A stretch of DNA of 64,000 nucleotides from Meghimatium bilineatum (GCA_034231615.1 CM067317.1:17808264-17872263), one strand, 5' to 3'. Positions 23,415 through 35,469 are shown, numbered from the stretch's first letter. Notes: generated from the letters alone by a model not told the origin. Made by a program: numbers and translations.

Positions 23415-23740
23415 CCACATAACAAATGTACAACCCTAAGAATTCCAACAACTATGTTTTAGACAACTCCAAGAAAATTGCAGCGAGAAAGGTTAGACAT
23501 TTCTTCATTGCCTTCGTCGAACTAACCAAGGTTGTTGCTACTGTTAGCAGCGCATCACTCTATATGGCAACCAAGGCCATTGCATGTCCCTCGAAACTGT
23601 TACAACTATTGCTTCATTACAAGAAGGCAGTCATCCATTTGGATAGCTGAATATCTGATAGTTTTGATGACAAGAGTGCTGTCAAACAGGGATGTGTACT
23701 TGATCTAACGTTCTTCGATATAGTCTTTTCTAACTGACTA
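23415..23740 (+). pseudogene. LINE-D-like reverse transcriptase fingers fragment
   Basis: The frame from 23426 reads RHFFIAFVELTKVVATVSSA and CPSKLLQLLLHYKK. After one stop it continues in the same frame as KSAVKQGCVLDLTFFDIVFS. These match the RTE-like motifs FIDLTKAFDTVSR, CP-RLL-II-FH and GVKQGCVLAPTLFGIFF in order. The first catalytic Asp region (FVELTK) has Asp changed to Glu, and one stop separates the halves. It ends before the FADD motif. Confidence 0.85.
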
Positions 23741-23796
23741 CATTATAAATTCGGAAGGTGACACACTTATGGTATATATAATCATCATCTCGTTTT

Positions 23797-23920
23797 ATGT
23801 AAATAACAAATAGCTGAAAGATATTATGGTGATGCATAACTGCTGAAATAAGATTGATCGTATGTGTATGCAAATAGCTGAAAGATATGGTGATGCATAA
23901 AAGCTGAAATACGTTTGAAT
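23797..23920. repeat. 62-bp duplication
   Basis: Two copies of TAGCTGAAAGATAT followed by GGTGATGCATAA and GTATGTGTATG, differing by small indels. Confidence 0.85.
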
Positions 23921-24109
23921 GTATGTGTATGTTCCCTCATTAAAATAAATCTGATGATACTTACTGCTTCTGTTCTCCGCAAGTACAAAACGAGATCAGA
24001 CAGCCTATGCAATTATAAAGCTTTATTTACACGGAATTAATTACATGTTTAGGTGATTCGTTGATCTTTGCCATTTGTAAAAAAAATCAATTGAACTCTA
24101 TCTATTAGC

Positions 24110-25715
24110 TAAACCCTTTGTTTCCTTTCAGCCTCAGGGGTAGAAGAGTTTTATGGAGACGGCCGCTTGTGTGCTGAGTACATTGTGGAATTTGTCGCCT
24201 CTTTTATTTCGGTGGTCCATTGTTTTCGTGGTCGGCCTCTAGATCTGCCTTCACTGTATATGTGTAGCATGGATTGCTGATTTGTGCAAACCATTTGATC
24301 TGTTGACTCTTAATATATTCCAAGGTTGGGGTGGTGGAGGTTTTTTGTCTAATACCCTCATTCTTCACCCTCTCTCTCTTAGCGATATTCTTAGGATTCT
24401 ACATAAGCATGCCATTTCAGCTGTCACTAGTTTACGTTTGTGTTGTGATGTTGTTGTCCATGTTTGACATTGGTAGAACTGCGTTCGCATAATAAACATT
24501 TTGAATAGTGTTATTTTGGTGTTCAAATCAACATTTTTGTTTCTGAATATTGGGTAATTTGTCATAGGGCTTGGTATGCTTAACTATATATATTGTGTAT
24601 TTCTTTGTTGCTCTTGCCGTCTGTTATTATATTCATTTCTAGTTATATGAATTCTGTCAGGTGTTTACGTCTGTTGTTTCCAATATATATATATTTATTT
24701 ATTGCTGTTTCTTTCTGGTCTTCCTATCCTCATTACTACCGTCTTTTCTATAGTTATCTTGGTGCAAAATGTTTGGCATACATGATGTAATCTGTTTATT
24801 TGTCTTTGTAGTTGCACTTCTGTCCATGCTACAAGTGATTGATCGTCTGAAAATAGCAGTTCGTTTAATTTATCATTTAGGTTGTTTTCTTTCGTTGTCA
24901 TTGCTACTTTGCAGATGCGTTCTATATCTGTTATGAACAATAGAGGGGATAGTACACATCCCTGTCTCATTCCCGAGTTAATTTGGAAATTATCGGATGT
25001 ACCTGTGCTCTTTCTTACTGAGCATTGACTCTTGACGTATATGCTCTGACATAGGCTTATGTTGGGGAACCCCACATGTCTTTAATGGTATCCATAGTTG
25101 TGCTCTACCCATTCTGTCAAAAGTATTTCCTTAGTCCACGAAAGCCAAACATAAGTCTTAGATATGTTGTATCACTCTTTCTAAAAGTTATTGAAGGCGA
25201 AGATTTCATGTGTACAACTTTTATTTTTCTGAAAGCCTAATTGTGAGTTGTTGAGCCCCGTTGTTTAATATATGTGCGCATCATTCTCTCTAGTCTCTTG
25301 CTAAGGATTTTTCGTATGTGGCTTAAGAGTGGTATGCCATTGTTCGTACTGCCTTTTTTCTTTCAGATGGGAACAATCACCGATTCCACTCCTATGGTGT
25401 CTTTTGTGTCTTCCATATCACATTGGACAGTCTCTGTAGCCACTTTATACCTGCCACTGTTAGCATTTAAATTATTTATATAGGTATGTCGTCTATTCCA
25501 GGTGCTTTGTTATATGGTGCATGCTTAACTGTGTCTTCAATTTCCGATTTCGGGATGCATGGTTCTATGTCTTCATCTATTGTATTTTTTGTTGTATTCG
25601 CTTCTCCTTGCTTTAAGTTTAACAGTTGATGTAAGCAATTTTTCCATTTCAACACGATTTCTTGAGGTCTTTTTAGTATGTTGCCGAGTTCATCGTTGAT
25701 TGGAACTACATGTAG
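24110..25715 (-). pseudogene. LINE-F, most complete reverse transcriptase in the window
   Basis: From high to low coordinates: NILKRPQEIVLKWKNCLHQL and AKHAPYNKAPGIDDIP-like residues (25690-25480), the region before the fingers; IPLLSHIRKILSKRLERMM (about 25335-25280), the fingers motif; GMRQGCVLSPLLF and NELLFSDDQSLVAW (24695-25075), where the catalytic loop is FSDD instead of FADD; then LNTKITLFKMFIMRTQFYQC and AEMACLCRILRISLRERG (24365-24565), the post-palm region; and a final IKSQQIKWF block near 24300. Multiple stops and frame shifts are present. The endonuclease part is absent, so it is 5'-truncated at about 25715. A second copy is at 34.4 kb on +. Confidence 0.88.
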
Positions 25716-28155
25716 TAAATATGGAAATATGATTAGAAATGGATGTAAATTATAGACGTGTCAATGTAATTACGGGAATAGAAAGCACAAAAGAAATGAA
25801 ATTAAAATTAAACAGTGACAATTACGAAAATAATTGGAATAAGAAAAATACGAGAATGCAAAGAACATGAACAGATTGAACATTTTGTAGGAAAGGAATA
25901 GAGAGCGTTCATTTTGGCAAATAAAAAACATTCAGCACTTTGAATCTTTTTAATAACAAAGAAAATGTGTTGAGATTTAAAAAAATGACGGATGATAATT
26001 GACCGCTCGACATTACAGCTAGCATGAACCACAACAGAAAAAATGATTCAACCAGATCATATTCCATATCTGCGTATAGAAATGGACGACACGACATTAT
26101 ATTGTAGCGTTTCATATAGAATAAATAGAACTTATAAAAACTAGCTGGAATCCAAATGATCTTATTCAGTGATTCCCAAACAAGACTACATATCGTCACT
26201 GCTACGAAACATGATATGTTTTTGCTTATTATATTCAACCTTTATTTTTTACATGTAAAATACGATTTAGTCCAAAAACATTTTAAATATCAGATTAAAT
26301 AGAAGATGCACATACATATATAATGGCGAGGAATGACCTTCAATTCGCGGACATTAGTCATGTCTGGTGATATCAGCGATGTGACAATCAAATACAATTG
26401 GGTCCAGTGTCAAAACTACGGCGATCCTCGAAGTATATTTTCTAACTTATGGATCCCTCACCCATGATACTAGTCTTTAAGTTGTATGTTTATGTTATTC
26501 TACGTCCAGATCTCTACATCGCCTTCCATCTAAGGTGAATTAACACTTTGAGGTGAAGTTTTTTTCTTGGACGAACTATTGTGTTATGCCCTGAAGTGCT
26601 CAGCACCCGTGCCTTTTTCAGGGCTTATCACATCGTTATACCATGAACCGTATTTGAGACAGGACAAACCATCACGACGGACTATATCTAAAACTAATAT
26701 AAACAGTTACACATACCCATTAGTTTTCGTTATAATCCGTCGTGTTTGAGTGAAACTATTATAAAAACATGTGTTTTACATAAGTACAATTGTTGTTACG
26801 TTTCACATAGTTATCTTATATTGATGTCGTCCATATACATAATAACTTACAGATTTAGCAAGTAAACAAAAGTGGTTATTATGTATGTTTAAGATGTATT
26901 ATTATATTATTATACTTCTGCTTCCGTTTCCAAACATCTACTGGTTAGTGTTTCCAAACATCTACTGGTTAATGTGTATCTTAGGTTATGCAGCAGTGTC
27001 TGGTGTTCTATAGTTCATAGGATGTATGTTAATGTCTGAATCTCCACGTTGGTTGGTCACTCTACATATCTGGATATATCTTGATGGTCATCTACAATAT
27101 TCTTAAGAATCCCTGCTCTAATGATGTTGTGTATGTGATCTTTCCATATTCAGACAGGACACGAGACAGAGGTCAAGTTATTATCGCTTAGTTTTCTAGC
27201 TTGATGTCTCTGTTCGGTGAAGACAAAGTTTCCCAATTCTGTACAGAAAGCATTAATCCGCTTCCCTGCAGAAGTGATACGAGAGTAAAAGCTGGATTTC
27301 ATCGATTAATATTTCTGGAGTCTTATATGCTCCCATTTTCAATTTATTTCCAAAGTTTTTCCTGTTTTTGTGTGTTGTAGTTTTATTTCTTCTGCGTGAT
27401 TTCTGATTTTACAAAATGATTTTAGAAAGTGATCTCAAATAACTTCTTTTACAGGCGACAGTTTTATTTTTTAAATCCGTGCAACTGTTGTATAGCTATT
27501 TGCATCATTATTTTTTGTGCTGATATGAATTATTCTTAACTGCCGTTACCTTCATTATTTTACGAAGTTTTATTTGTCGCATTGAGCCGTATTTATCCCT
27601 AAATTACACTTTGTAATATTTTTATAACAAACCAGTTTGACCCCTATGTCTTGGTCAATTTTGTACTAACACTTTTAACGGTTTCTTCCCTTTAAAGCAA
27701 AATGTTTTTCAGTGAATCTTTGAAACATTAAAGATGAAACATTACAGATGATACATGATTTGTTTGATATTCGGCATGTATTTACACTTGTGAAACGTTA
27801 TTTTTTTTAACATATTGTGTAAATAAAAAATGTGTACACTTTTAGAAAGTTGTCATTTTCTTATTTAGTGTTATTTGCTTTAGTTTTCTAAAATGATGAT
27901 ACTTTCAGCGTGGATGCCACTTTAGTTTGTTTTAGCATTCTTTTTTTAAAAAAAAACAACTATTTTCATAAAAACACAGTGTAGAATAAGGGGTACCGCT
28001 CTCATAGAAAAAATAATATACAGCATTTCCAATTAAATTTTTAATAATATGTATAACTGAATCTAGTGCTCGTGGAGTATTCAGTAATTATATTTTAGAA
28101 AGGAAATCATACAAGGTGTAATTGAGGGCTATGCGATTGCTTGCTCTATTTCACG
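25716..28155. other. mostly unrecognised AT- and T-rich DNA
   Basis: About 2.4 kb without LINE motifs. It includes a strong hairpin at 26673-26744, a 24-bp duplication at about 26930-26972 (TTTCCAAACATCTACTGGTT) and a T-rich tract from 27300 to 27960. Overlapping frames at 25808-26238 on the minus strand show no domain. Confidence 0.5.
26673..26744. repeat. 72-bp hairpin
   Basis: CACGACGGACTATATCTAAA at 26673-26692 plus ACTAAT pairs with 26719-26744 (reverse complement CACGACGGATTATAACGAAA plus ACTAAT), 23 of 26 bases, with a 20-base loop. Confidence 0.85.
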
Positions 28156-28159
28156 CCGT

Positions 28160-28790
28160 GATGTTGTGTTTTATAAGTGCAAAAACTCAATCATTTTCAC
28201 ACAAATTGTCTCAGAAAAGTTATGAACATCAGATGGCATGATAAGATTCCAGATACCACTGTCCTTGATAGAGCTGGTATCCCAAGCATTGACACGATCC
28301 TGATGCAGACACAGATTCGTTGGGCATGTTATTTGGTGCGTATGCCAGACCATCGTCTGCCAAAGATACTTTTCTATGGTGAGCTGGAGAAGGACACACG
28401 ATCTCAAGGTTGCCAAAAGAAGCACTACAAAGACTCGTTAAAGAACTCACTATAAACCTTTGAAATGGACCACGATACATGGGAAGATCTTGCACAAAAT
28501 AGATTACATGGCGTTCTAAAATAAATAGGGGCGCATCATCTTGTGAAAAGAGGAAAAATGCATCAGCTCAACAACGGAGAGCAGCTAGAAAGTCACGAAT
28601 AAACCAAGATCCGTCTACAGTCGTCATTCCATGTCCGAAATGTCCAATAACATTTACAGCTCGAATAGGGCTCATTAGCCATCTACGAACTCATAATCAA
28701 GGACATAACTAAAATTGAATTTTCAAAAGTGGATGTAACAAATGGTCATCATCAGTTGTGATGGATGAACAACAATATAAGTGCATTTGT
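28160..28790 (+). pseudogene. LINE-D C-terminal fragment, zinc finger intact
   Basis: The frame 28177-28455 reads CLRKVMNIRWHDKIPDTTVL, AGIPSIDTILMQTQIRWACY, MPDHRLPKILFYGELEKD and KKHYKDSLKNSL. After a stop and frame shift it resumes with PCPKC, then TARIGLISHLRTHNQ and a stop near 28710: a full CxxC-x12-HxxxH C2H2 finger. The 3' tail GTGGATGTAACAAATGGTCA and GGATGAACAACAAT follows and is shared with other copies. It starts after the palm, so it is 5'-truncated. It is the best reference copy of the LINE-D 3' end in this window. Confidence 0.9.
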
Positions 28791-29277
28791 TGTGGACCTC
28801 CCTAGAAAGTTTTTTTTGAAGTTACAGAGTTACGCGTTATGATTGGTACTCATGGTAGAAGGAGTGCCGCTTCGTTGAGAGGGTTACATAGAAATCCCGA
28901 ATATAATTAAGTCAATCCTTCACACAGTTTGACCCACTTTATTTAATCAAAGATACCTAGACACCTATGAATTGTCATCTATACTCCTGGCAGGAAGATG
29001 ATTGATGATGCATCTACGGAAGATAACATATTAACATATAAAAAATCCGGTAAAATAAAATGAATCATGTTTGACTGCGCCATCCATTATGTACTTCTTT
29101 TTTTCCATTCGGTTTGAATGTGCTTAGTTAGAACTTAAGTTTTACCTCTTTTATAAACTGCACTGTGTTTTGTAACGTGTACAGAGGGTAGTCAAATTTG
29201 TCTTTCAATCTCGATTCTCTTTGCCAAGTTCTGTATGACATTTCTTAAAACTAGTTTGTCTCTTCAATAAACTTGAC
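28791..29277. other. no recognisable feature
   Basis: Spacer between the LINE-D tail and a minisatellite. Confidence 0.5.
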
Positions 29278-29470
29278 ATTGTTGTGTAACTCGCACGGAG
29301 GTAAGTAGATCGTTGTGTAACTCGCAAGGAGGTAAGTAGATCGTTGTGTAACTCGCACGGAGGTAAGTAGATCGTTGTGTATCTCGCACGGAGGTAAGTA
29401 GATCGTAGTGTAACTCGCACGGAGGTAAGTAGATCGTTGTGTAACTCGCAATGAGGTAAGTAGATCATTT
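29278..29470. repeat. 31-bp minisatellite
   Basis: About six copies of GTTGTGTAACTCGCACGGAG followed by GTAAGTAGATC. The unit contains GAGGTAAGTA, a good 5' splice-site consensus, repeated by chance. Confidence 0.95.
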
Positions 29471-30340
29471 CTTCTAGTGTTGCTTCTCTGTACGGTGTGT
29501 TTGTTTCAGTATGTCATATTAGGAACATTCTTGAAATATGTACTGCAATGTAAGGTACATGTTCGCATGGCCTTTGTGTCACTCTTGACTGTACATAAGT
29601 GTGACTACATAGTGTCTACCGAGGCGTAGTGTGAAACCTCGTTCTGGTCTGTTCATAATTTTGTATTAACATTGTTTTGGTTGCTTTCTGTTTGCTTGCT
29701 GTGATAATTTGTTTCTTTTTATGATGAAATGTTACCACGCGTGGTTTATCATAATCAGCATCCTCCTTAACCAGCCAATGTGCTTTAGTTTCCAGATATT
29801 TCACAGTTTGATAGTACCGCCTCCATTACTACGGTTAAATACTCAGTTCGGTCAGTATAATTGCGTATTGCTGATTTTGCATCTATCAGAAATAGCATAT
29901 ACTTCATGAGAAGAATGACGCTGAATAATGTTGGTGTTGTGATTTTGATGCCTGAATTCCTGCATCGTAATTAGCATTAGTTTGTCTCTGCTTCATAAAC
30001 GCATCCACTTCGACACAGCTATATATCTCTATTCTCACTGTTTCTATGTGTAGCCGGGGCCGAAGTGGAATCCAAGAATAGCGCCACAGTTCCATAGCCT
30101 ATCATCCATGTTGTGAGGAGCGGTTGAGGAAATTTGCGAATACAATTGACGTTTCTATCAATTAGAAGGTTAAAGTGACATAAACGCCATGTAGAAGTCG
30201 GATATGTCAGGATGAGAGTCGAAACTAAGCCTTAATCCATAATAGTGCGCGTTTCGACATAATAATAGTCCTGGATTGCATTCTGCTAATCTACATAAGG
30301 TTAAAACGGATCAAAGACGAAGAGCATTTGACTATAATTT
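29471..30340. other. no recognisable feature
   Basis: Unique-looking DNA. Frames at 29616-30095 show no domain. Confidence 0.5.
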
Positions 30341-30565
30341 TAACTAACTTACAACAGTCAACTTAAAACAGTCAACTTACAACAGTCAACTTACAACAGT
30401 CAACTTAGAAAAGTCAACTTACAACAGTCAACTTACAAAAGTCAACTTATAACCGTCAACTTATAACCGTCAAATTACAACAGTCAACTTACAACAGTCA
30501 ACTTACAAAAATCAACTTATAGCCGTCGACTTACAACAGTCAACTTACAACCGTCAACTTACTCA
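30341..30565. repeat. 14-bp minisatellite
   Basis: About fifteen copies of AACAGTCAACTTAC, with GAAAA, ATAACC and ATAGCC variants. Confidence 0.95.
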
Positions 30566-30654
30566 GTTATAATAGCTTTCTGGCACACGAACATTTGTTG
30601 ATACTGTCAAAATCCCAGACAATGATTGAATAGGGCCAAACGCAGTGGCACAGA

Positions 30655-30790
30655 CATGAATAAATCAGACACACCTGCATCATACGTGACTACATCAGAG
30701 ATGACTAAATCATACATTACTAAATTACACATGACAACATCAGACATGACAACATCAGACATAACTATTTCATACATGACTTCGTTTTTT
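30655..30790. repeat. 15-bp degenerate minisatellite
   Basis: Copies of CATCAGACATGACAA with diverged members. The 96-codon and 108-codon frames across it are repeat artefacts. Confidence 0.85.
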
Positions 30791-31109
30791 ATCTGCAAAT
30801 TCTTGAGTAGATGTAATGTCCTGTTTACGCAGAAACTCCTATCAATCGAAGATATCAGACCAGTTAGCATGGATGTCACAAATATTAGGGTAAACATATC
30901 TGCTTGGGAACAGCATATACATCACTATTTAATATTTGCTACAGGAAGATAAAAGACCAGAAGAAGAAATAATGTTAACACTATAGAGACCCAAAGGGCA
31001 TATATGATTGACTTCACTGTACCTCATGTTTCACAATATCTAATATAATTTTTCAATATGCATTCGGGTTCCCCATATGCAGTCCGCCCATCTGAAATAA
31101 GAGGCAAAG
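30791..31109. other. no recognisable feature
   Basis: AT-rich spacer. Confidence 0.5.
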
Positions 31110-32035
31110 TCTACTGTCTATTGTCTTTCCCCAGGTGAATGATTGTTGATCGCATTCACACTTGCCGTTAAGCGTAGGGGTGGTAGCTTAAGCTGTCGTT
31201 TCAAGGCCAGATGTGTCGCTGAGGTTGGATTTAGTCCATGTTTGTTCAAGGTTATCTTGATGTTTTCTATCTACCGTTTTTTTGGTCTACTTTTGGTTTT
31301 ATGCCTGGATATTCTTGTATTATATGCTCTTATTGATATTTGGTTTGGCTTCATTCTCATAAGGTGATCGAACCATTTTACTTGCTGTCTCTCAATATGT
31401 TCGATACATGATATTATAGCAACTCTTTTCCTAACTTCTTCATTTCTTATTTTATCTAGTTTGGTAACCATTGCAGAATTCTCAGACACTTCGTTTCACA
31501 TTTGACAATTTCTCTTTGCTGCGAAGCTGTTAAAGACCATGTTTGACATTGGTAGCACAGTGTTGGTATAAAAATTTTAGATATTATTTGTTTTTTTAAT
31601 TTCCATCTTGATCTTTGGATGAAGAAGTAATGGTGAAAGTTGATAAGTCACTGTATTTGCTTTCTGGCACCTTGTTTCTATTTCTCTGTCTAGTCTTCCA
31701 ACTTCGGAAAAAATGCTGCCTAGATATGTAAATTCTTTGGCTTGTTTCACTTTGGTGTTATTTATTGTTATATTCATTGGTGTTGAAGACTTGCTAATTT
31801 TGATAACTTCTGTTTTTTTGTACATTAATTTTCATGTTGTACTTCTGACATGATAACAGCAATGCATTTATGTGCTTTTGCCGTCTCCTCATCTTTGTGT
31901 ATTAAACTTTGATCATCAGCAAATAATAGTTCATTGATTTCATTGTTACGTTCCTCATCAGGTTTATTTGCAATGTTTTCCTCTTTGTTTATATGAGCTT
32001 CTTTTATTATTCTGTCCATGTATATGTTGAGGCAA
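31110..32035 (-). pseudogene. LINE-A, longest copy: RT palm to 3' end
   Basis: From high to low coordinates: INELLFADDQSLIHKDEET (around 31870-31935) with an intact FADD catalytic loop; KQAKEFTYLGSIFSEVGRLD and REIETRCQKANTV (31577-31825), the thumb region; then RNEEVRKRVAIISCIEHIER, QQVKWFDHLMRMKPNQISIR and SRPKKR (31271-31489), the C-terminal block; and the conserved 3' tail ending at about 31115. Frames change near 31825 and 31500. The fingers and endonuclease are missing, so it is 5'-truncated at about 32035. It defines the order for all other LINE-A scraps. Confidence 0.9.
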
Positions 32036-32239
32036 AGTCAATAGGCGAAATTTAAAATAGAATTATTAAACTTCCACATATTCGTCTCGCAGCTTGAGTC
32101 AACACCCTTGTCTAATTCGACTACACCACAACTCTTTAAAAAAAACCGATGAAATTGTAGTCAACACATTTAATAAAGAATGAAATCAGTATCAAGGTTA
32201 GTACAAGAGATACAATTATTACGCAATCAGTGTCAACAT

Positions 32240-32830
32240 CAGCGAAGTAGTAGTAACGAATTTTTAATACCTTGGTTCTCTTATCAACAGTAACTGTGAT
32301 AAGAAGTTAGAAAAAAGGTTGAATATCGAGCCAATGAAGCTGATACAATTGAAAAACATGGCTGAGCTTCTATAAAACAGTAGAACTAACAATCCTAAGA
32401 GCATACATATTCCCAGCGGCAATATGTGGGTGTGAATCCTGGATAATAACCAACAGAGGGAAAAATAAAATAGCAGCATTTGAAACAAAATATTACGGAA
32501 AAACTTCAGAATATCAGGGACCAAATAAGATCAACAATGTGGTAATACTGAGAGAAATTAATGTAAAAAAAACTGGCTAGACAGCATGGTTCTTTTAAGA
32601 AAACTACACTATTTTAGGCATATCAAACACCTAGATAGCCTAGATAAAACCATAATGGCGCGGATGATGTCAGGGAGACGAACAAGAGGCAGACCAAAAA
32701 TAAGATGAACTTAAGACATCAAAGACCACCTGAACAATAACAAAACAGAAGAAGGAAGACTATCCCTAATTATCGACAGAAGTGTCGAAATGCTGTAATG
32801 ACTGCTACATCCTGTTCAGTATATGCTACC
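32240..32830 (+). pseudogene. LINE-B 3' half, second copy
   Basis: DNA blocks TACCTTGGTTCTCTTATCAA, AACATGGCTGAGCTTCTATA, AAACTACACTATTTTAGGCA and GGATGATGTCAGGGAGACGA line up in order with 7262-7800. Protein remnants of the same LINE-B C-terminus are visible but broken by stops. It is truncated upstream of the connection region. Confidence 0.8.
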
Positions 32831-33235
32831 AGGTGATGAATATTGTTAAAGTAGTATCACGTGAACACTTTCAAATCGTCAGTCTCAAGTAAAAATCACG
32901 CAGTAATCTCCAAAAATATGCACCTTTACACACGTTACAGTAGGGTATCAAACATGCGATATTTGAAAACAAGGCACATACATATACTTTGGAATTACCC
33001 CGTGGTTTTAGCAGTGGGGATAATTTAGAGAGCACTTAAAATGGGAATGTGCAACCAGCGACTACGAAAACTATCAGCATACATTCCTTTCACGATGTAC
33101 TGTGACGGTCCTAGCAATCATGCGGTTGTTCATAGTTTATCACGATCGATGTAGAACAATAAACTGAAGCCATTCATCACTCGAGCCATTGGTACATTTT
33201 AATCGTGACTTTCACAAGTAAGATGCTCTCTTTAC
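32831..33235. other. no recognisable feature
   Basis: Unique-looking DNA. Confidence 0.5.
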
Positions 33236-33548
33236 AGAATTAATTAGGACTTCATTCGTTACGTTTTTGATTGTAGTCTTGATTTTCGTTGGTCACTATT
33301 TATATACTTCCATGGATATTTGTGGCCCGAATAGGGCTTGCTTACCAGTCATTTATCAATTCATAACACATTTTCAAAATTAGAAGTAACAAATAGCCTT
33401 CATCACAAGTGATGGACGAACAATATTGTATATACTTGGAGTTGTATGCCAAAAATAGGCAAGGAGACTCGAAGTATATAAATAGTGATCACCGAAAATC
33501 ACAACAATAATAAAAAAACGCAACGAATCTATTCATAATTAAGTATGT
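33236..33548. mobile_element. foldback (MITE-like) element with LINE-D tail in its loop
   Basis: The left arm, 33236-33310 (CGTTACGTTTTTGATTGTAG, GGTCACTATTTATATACTTC), is repeated inverted at 33470-33545 (reverse complement CGTTGCGTTTTTTTATTATT, TGATCACTATTTATATACTT). Arms are about 75 bp and roughly 80 percent identical. The loop holds 33320-33432, a LINE-D 3' tail. Related arm sequence occurs at 3.33 kb and weakly at 43.94 kb. No target duplication was identified with confidence. Confidence 0.75.
33320..33432 (+). mobile_element. LINE-D 3' tail fragment
   Basis: CCCGAATAGGGCTTGCTTAC and GTGATGGACGAACAATA correspond to the finger and 3' tail at 28670-28775, diverged, with no usable frame. 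Confidence 0.75.
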
Positions 33549-34080
33549 ACATATGTCTTATAAATTCTGTCGAAAGTCACGATTTAATCGAACAACGTTC
33601 TGCATCATATCGGATGTTCTTAACCACGTCTGTACAACAGTGTCTATAGAGCTTGACAGTAAAACGCCATACATCTTGGCAGATCCAACTGCCCCGACGT
33701 TTTTATTATTCACTACACGCAGTTTGCTTATTTTTGTTATACACCTAATTACAAACACGGTTCATTTAAAGATCAGCCATCTGATGTGAACCGTTCTAAG
33801 ATTCAGTAATCTAGACAAAGCTGTTGTGCAATCGAGACAAATGGATCTGTGTATGATGCTATGTGATCATGTAATCCTAGTGCTACAAAATGCATCAATG
33901 ACAGAGCGTTTACAAAATTACATATCAGGCAGTGTCACAAGGTGTCATGAATGCCCGTGATCACCCGCTGGAAGACTGATTGTGGCACTATTTGCTCTTG
34001 CTAGCAATACACATCATCACATTGGATTCTAGTATGTATCAATTCTAAAAGTTTTGTGAAAATATCTTTTAGAAAGAATG
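33549..34080. other. no recognisable feature
   Basis: The 78-codon + frame at 33553-33789 has no recognised domain. Confidence 0.5.
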
Positions 34081-34084
34081 AAAT

Positions 34085-34400
34085 GTGGGAATAGTTAAAC
34101 TATTGAAAGGTGGCAATAGTTAGATAATTGAATAATCGCAAACGTTAAACTATTGACGGGAGGTAAAAGCTAAACTATTGAAAGATGTATTAATCTATTT
34201 AACTATTAACGATTTAAACTATTAAATTATTTACACTATTAAACTATATGCAAGTTATTGAAAAGTAACAAAAGTTAAACTATTGAAAAGTGGCAAAAGT
34301 AACCTATTGAAAGATGGCAGTGTTAAACTATTGAGAGCTGGCAATAGTTAAACTATTGGAAGGTCTATTAACTTATTACAATATTTAACTAGCAATTATT
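34085..34400. repeat. degenerate satellite, left part
   Basis: Irregular copies of a 24-30-bp unit with AGTTAAACTATTGAAAGGTG and GGCAAT. It is interrupted by a LINE-F copy and resumes at 34905. Confidence 0.85.
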
Positions 34401-34419
34401 AAACCAAGCTTATTAAACC

Positions 34420-34900
34420 AATATAGCACCAATCATCAGCAAAAAATATGTAGATTTAAACACCAAAATAACACTATTCAAAATAATTATGTCAACGCTT
34501 TGCTACCAATTCCAAACGTTGACAACGACAGCACAAGACAAACCGAAACTTGTGATTGCTGAAATGGCATGCTTACGCATAATCCTAGGAATATCGCTAA
34601 GAGTCAGTGTGAGGAATGAGGACATTCGGTAAAAAACAGCACCACCACAATCTTAGAATATAGCAAGAGACAACAGATCAAATGGTTTGCACACATCAGC
34701 AGACTATCATGAGACAGTATACCACAACAATCTATGATTCACAGATACAGCAAAGACAGATGTACGGCCGACCGTGAAAACGATGGACCACTGAAATAAA
34801 AGAGGCGGCAAAGTCCACAATATTCTCAGCACACAAGAGGGCAGTCTTCAGAATACTCTTCCACCCACGACGACAAAAGACAACAAAGCGTTTTAGCGAA
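34420..34900 (+). pseudogene. LINE-F C-terminal copy inserted in a satellite
   Basis: The frame reads KYVDLNTKITLFKIIMSTLC and AEMACLRIILGISLRVSVRN, matching DLNTKITLFKMFIMRT and AEMACLCRILRISLRERG of the 24.4-kb copy, and continues to the shared ORF end (CCACCCACGACGACAAAAGA). It has several stops. The same satellite lies on both sides, so it probably inserted into it. Confidence 0.85.
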
Positions 34901-34904
34901 TAGA

Positions 34905-35010
34905 TATAATTATTTAACTATTTAAACTATTAAACTATACGCACATTATTGAAATGGGGCAATAGTTTAACTAATGAAATGGGGCAATAGTTAAACTATT
35001 GTACATCATA
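34905..35010. repeat. degenerate satellite, right part
   Basis: TTTAACTATTTAAACTATTA, then GAAATGGGGCAATAGTTTAA and a second GGGGCAATAGTTAAACTATT, the same unit as 34085-34400. Confidence 0.85.
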
Positions 35011-35014
35011 GATG

Positions 35015-35105
35015 TCATCTTCTTCTGTGCTCATTCTTAGGCTCCCTGTGGTTCACAGGGTTTAGTCTGGACAACATATCTAATAGTTTACACATTGTCT
35101 GCTAA
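35015..35105 (-). mobile_element. GAA-tailed SINE-like repeat, partial
   Basis: On + ATCTTCTTCTGTGCTCATTC, then TTAGTCTGGACAACATATCT; tail-proximal part only, diverged. Confidence 0.5.
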
Positions 35106-35465
35106 ACCAAAGCATGAGTCAATATCGAGAATGCGGGAATTTGGAGTGAGGATGGGCATGGCCCGTAGAGAACCCCTGACAAAGATTTCAAATAGATCAG
35201 TGAACCAACATAGAACCGGAACCATCAGCCGTTATACCCTGAGAGATTTACTGAAGCGGAGATCTGAGTATATATGGACGTACCCAGTGTGCGAAGAGGA
35301 TAATCAACAGACCTAATACCTAACAATATCTTAGCCTTTGAACACGACACGCGTCTTCTGTGTCATTTTGACCCATATGTTGTGTGTCGTATGGGCAAAT
35401 CACCATAACGCCTTGTACTACATGCATGGTAATGTTCTGCACACGAGATCGTTATTCAACTAGTA
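35106..35465. other. unrecognised, slightly GC-richer patch
   Basis: A 73-codon + frame at 35095-35316 (basic, Arg-rich) has no recognised domain. Its composition differs from the neighbours, so it may be part of an unrecognised element. Confidence 0.4.
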
Positions 35466-35469
35466 TTGA

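Noticed and set aside
29278-29470. Repeated GAGGTAAGTA splice-donor-like sites
   Set aside because: Part of a minisatellite unit, with no exon before it.
30341-30565. CRISPR-like direct repeats
   Set aside because: Head-to-tail minisatellite without spacers, in an animal genome.
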